Of a stretch of 9,389 nucleotides of DNA, positions 7,751-9,389 are shown piece after piece. Within the stretch, counting starts at the first letter, position 1, and every line of letters begins with the position of its first letter. A program made the translations under genes and the position numbers. Source of the DNA: Anaerolineae bacterium. GTDB lineage: Bacteria > Chloroflexota > Anaerolineae > JAADDB01. A model generated the notes under the pieces. The model was given only the letters and a program-made list of their open reading frames with translations. It was not told where the DNA came from and searched no databases. The stretch is from contig WFQT01000518.1 in NCBI GenBank assembly GCA_015486895.1, positions 1 through 9,389 on the forward strand, given 5' to 3'.

Positions 7751-8680
7751 ATGGGAGTTCGTGATCTACACGAATTACCGAAATTGCGCGACGGATTGAG
7801 CTATCTCTATTTGGAGCACTGCATAGTAGATCGCAAATATCAGGCCGTCGAGGCGATAGACAAGGAAGGAAGGACGCTCATCCCAGCTGCTGCTTTAGCG
7901 GTGTTGTTGTTAGGCCCCGGCACAAGCATCACACATGCAGCCGTGAAGACGCTGGCCGAGAATGGTTGTTCAATTCTGTGGACCGGCGAGGGCGCTGTGC
8001 ATCTATACGCACAAGGCCAGGGCGAAACGCGCAAAGCATATCATTTATTGAAACAGGCCGAGCTTGTCAGTCACCCAGAGAAGCGGCTACAGGTTGTACT
8101 ACGCATGTATGAATACCGTTTCAAGGAAAAGTTGGCCTCTGATCTGACGATAGAACAGATCCGGGGTCATGAAGGAGTTCGAGTTCGTAAAGCGTATGCC
8201 AAAGCCAGCCGCACATACGGTGTTCCCTGGTCTGGACGAAAATACGACCGCTCGGATTGGAATGCGGCCGATCCTATCAATCGAGCCCTTTCGACCGCCA
8301 ATGCGGCTCTCAACGGTGTTTGCCATGCTGCGATTGTTTCTGGTGGCTATTCCCCGGGCCTTGGTTTTGTGCATACGGGCAAACAGCTTTCCTTTGTCTA
8401 CGATATTGCTGATCTGTATAAAACTAACCTCACGGTTCCTATTGCTTTCTATGTGACTTCGTTGGAGACGGAGCATTTGGAAAAAGAGGTACGACGTACT
8501 TGCCGCAGTGCTTTTCGGAAAGCTAAAATCCTCAAGCGAGTGCTTACTGACGTAGAACAGTTGCTAGACTTGTCCCAGAGTGTCTTGGAACAGGGATCTG
8601 CTGCCGATAGTGATTCCGGCCGACCAGAGCCTCTGTGGACGCCAAGTGGTGACCTGATAGAAGGGGATTTGCCATGGTAG
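7751..8680 (+). CDS. cas1: Cas1, type I-E integrase
   Basis: Cas1 is the metal-dependent integrase that, as a complex with Cas2, inserts new spacers at the leader-proximal repeat. The 309-residue length matches E. coli Cas1 (305). Glu141 (in RGHEGVRVRKAY), His208 (GLGFVHTG) and Asp218/Asp221 (VYDIADLYK) fall at the same numbers as the E. coli catalytic residues. The N-terminal beta domain (to about residue 90) and helical catalytic domain are both complete, and the blocks LPKLRDGLSYLYLEHC and WTGEGAVHLYA are typical of the type I-E subgroup. GAAAGGAG lies eight bases before the ATG. The C-terminal tail, rich in acidic and proline residues and ending at 8680, overlaps the cas2 start by seven bases. 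Confidence 0.97.
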   Translation: MGVRDLHELPKLRDGLSYLYLEHCIVDRKYQAVEAIDKEGRTLIPAAALAVLLLGPGTSITHAAVKTLAENGCSILWTGEGAVHLYAQGQGETRKAYHLLKQAELVSHPEKRLQVVLRMYEYRFKEKLASDLTIEQIRGHEGVRVRKAYAKASRTYGVPWSGRKYDRSDWNAADPINRALSTANAALNGVCHAAIVSGGYSPGLGFVHTGKQLSFVYDIADLYKTNLTVPIAFYVTSLETEHLEKEVRRTCRSAFRKAKILKRVLTDVEQLLDLSQSVLEQGSAADSDSGRPEPLWTPSGDLIEGDLPW

Positions 8681-8982
8681 TGATCGTGTTAGAGAGCGTT
8701 CCCACTGCCTTGCGTGGCGAGCTATCGCGCTGGCTTATCGAACCGACAACTGGTGTTTTTGTCGGCCATGTTTCTGCATTGGTTCGGGAAAAACTCTGGA
8801 CTAAAGTGTGTTCCAAAGTGGCAGGCGGTGGCGCTTTGCTTATCTGGTCGACAAATAACGAGCAGCACTTCAAAATGAAGCTATCCGGCAGGACGAAACG
8901 TCAGATTGTTGACTTTGACGGGTTGCAGCTCATTCGCATTCCCAACAAGGCAAGTGGAATGGCAACATCTCCTGAGAGGTAA
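8674..8982 (+). CDS. cas2: Cas2, type I-E adaptation protein
   Basis: Cas2 is the dimeric core of the Cas1-Cas2 integration complex. The 102-residue product belongs to the type I-E Cas2 subgroup: VVIVLESVPTALRGELSRWLIEPTTGVFVGHVSALVREKLW, then GGALLIWSTNNEQHFKMKLSG and VDFDGLQLIRIP, a layout that follows E. coli Cas2 (94 residues) closely. Glu7 occupies the position of the conserved acidic residue after the first strand. A short tail of about ten residues (NKASGMATSPER) extends past the conserved part. AAGGGG at 8661-8666 lies seven bases before the ATG, inside cas1, and the seven-base overlap with cas1 implies coupled translation. The CRISPR leader follows its stop directly. Confidence 0.96.
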   Translation: MVVIVLESVPTALRGELSRWLIEPTTGVFVGHVSALVREKLWTKVCSKVAGGGALLIWSTNNEQHFKMKLSGRTKRQIVDFDGLQLIRIPNKASGMATSPER

Positions 8983-9037
8983 TATCTTCCGTTCGACAGC
9001 GGAAAGATTAACCACCTATTTTTTGTGCGGTCGAAGG
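8983..9037 (+). promoter_or_regulatory. CRISPR leader
   Basis: Only 55 bases lie between the cas2 stop and the first repeat, so the leader is short or extends back into cas2. It contains an inverted repeat, TTCCG at 8987-8991 with CGGAA at 9000-9004, and a run of six T at 9019-9024. A possible promoter is TCGACA at 8993-8998 with TATTTT at 9017-9022 (18-base spacing), which would start transcription near the first repeat. The promoter call is weak. The leader's position is supported by the repeat orientation, which matches E. coli type I-E arrays read away from cas2. Confidence 0.6.
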
Positions 9038-9066
9038 GTTTTCCCCACACGCGTGGGGGTGGACCG
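9038..9066 (+). repeat. First (leader-proximal) CRISPR repeat
   Basis: This is the repeat expected to be copied at each spacer acquisition. It is identical to the other five and carries the GTTTTCCCC start and ACCG end shared by many type I-E repeats. The central CACGCGTG is itself a perfect eight-base palindrome, so both DNA strands can form nearly the same stem. Confidence 0.95.
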
Positions 9067-9389
9067 CCGCTGCTCGCGCCAGCGTTGCCGGGCGAATTGC
9101 GTTTTCCCCACACGCGTGGGGGTGGACCGTGGTTATCTCGGCTAAGGAATTCGCCGTCCATCGTTTTCCCCACACGCGTGGGGGTGGACCGTCCCCATCA
9201 ATCATGTAGCCAGTCAGTGATCGCGTTTTCCCCACACGCGTGGGGGTGGACCGAGGACGCAGCGCCGGCTAACGACAATGGCTGGATGTTTTCCCCACAC
9301 GCGTGGGGGTGGACCGCACCATCATCGTCCCCGTTACCTCCCTGGTAAGTTTTCCCCACACGCGTGGGGGTGGACCGGCCGTCAAGGAC
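9038..9389 (+). CRISPR. Type I-E CRISPR array, leader end (continues past window)
   Basis: Six 29-base repeats start at 9038, 9101, 9163, 9225, 9288 and 9349, and I see no mismatch among them. Each begins GTTTTCCCCAC, has a loop ACGC, then GTGGGG, and ends with GTGGACCG. The stem CCCCAC/GTGGGG (six base pairs, four-base loop) leaves an eight-base 3' end, the crRNA 5' handle after Cas6e cutting, just as in E. coli. Spacers lie at 9067-9100 (34), 9130-9162 (33), 9192-9224 (33), 9254-9287 (34) and 9317-9348 (32); a sixth starts at 9378 and is cut off. Spacer origins cannot be told here, and none shows an obvious match to the rest of the window. The identical repeats suit the young, leader-proximal end of an active array. 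Confidence 0.98.

Noticed and set aside
7650..7799. Small 49-codon frame in the cas6e-cas1 gap
   Set aside because: It runs into cas1 in another frame, has no properly spaced ribosome binding site and looks like no known family.
8901..9348. Open frames on both strands across the array with repeated PPPRVWGK or FPHTRGGG peptides
   Set aside because: These are translations of the CRISPR repeats, not genes.

Overview
The window is one complete, contiguous type I-E CRISPR-Cas locus, all on the + strand: cas3, cas8e (cse1/casA), cas11 (cse2/casB), cas7e (casC), cas5e (casD), cas6e (casE), cas1, cas2, a short leader, and the leader-end of a CRISPR array that runs off the right edge. The base composition looks moderately GC-rich, and strong Shine-Dalgarno sequences precede most genes, so the host is a bacterium. 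Protein style and repeat sequence would suit a Chloroflexota-like or other environmental/thermophile-related lineage, but this is a weak guess with no rRNA or marker gene to support it.

Layout. Positions 2-2989 hold one uninterrupted reading frame, already open at the left edge. Its first ~90 codons look like the C-terminal end of a WYL-domain transcriptional regulator (WYL/WCX region). The same frame then continues without a stop into a full-length Cas3 HD nuclease-helicase. Positions 2986-7594 encode the five Cascade subunits, tightly packed with ATGA/TGATG overlaps or gaps of 4-35 bases. A 156-base gap separates them from the adaptation genes cas1 and cas2 (7751-8982), which overlap each other by 7 bases. 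A 55-base leader (8983-9037) leads into six identical 29-base repeats with five complete spacers of 32-34 bases and the beginning of a sixth.

How it works together. Cas1-Cas2 insert new spacers at the leader end. The array transcript is cut by Cas6e at the base of the repeat hairpin, leaving an 8-base 5' handle (GUGGACCG). Cas8e, Cas11, Cas7e, Cas5e and Cas6e form Cascade on the crRNA, and Cas3 is recruited to nick and degrade the target. All catalytic residues I could check are present (Cas3 HD and helicase motifs, Cas6e Tyr23/His26, Cas1 Glu141/His208/Asp221), so the system looks intact.

The most unusual feature is the in-frame joining of a WYL regulator to Cas3. If real, it would physically tie a ligand-sensing/transcription-factor module to the effector nuclease and make it the first cistron of a translationally coupled cas operon. 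The rest is canonical type I-E.
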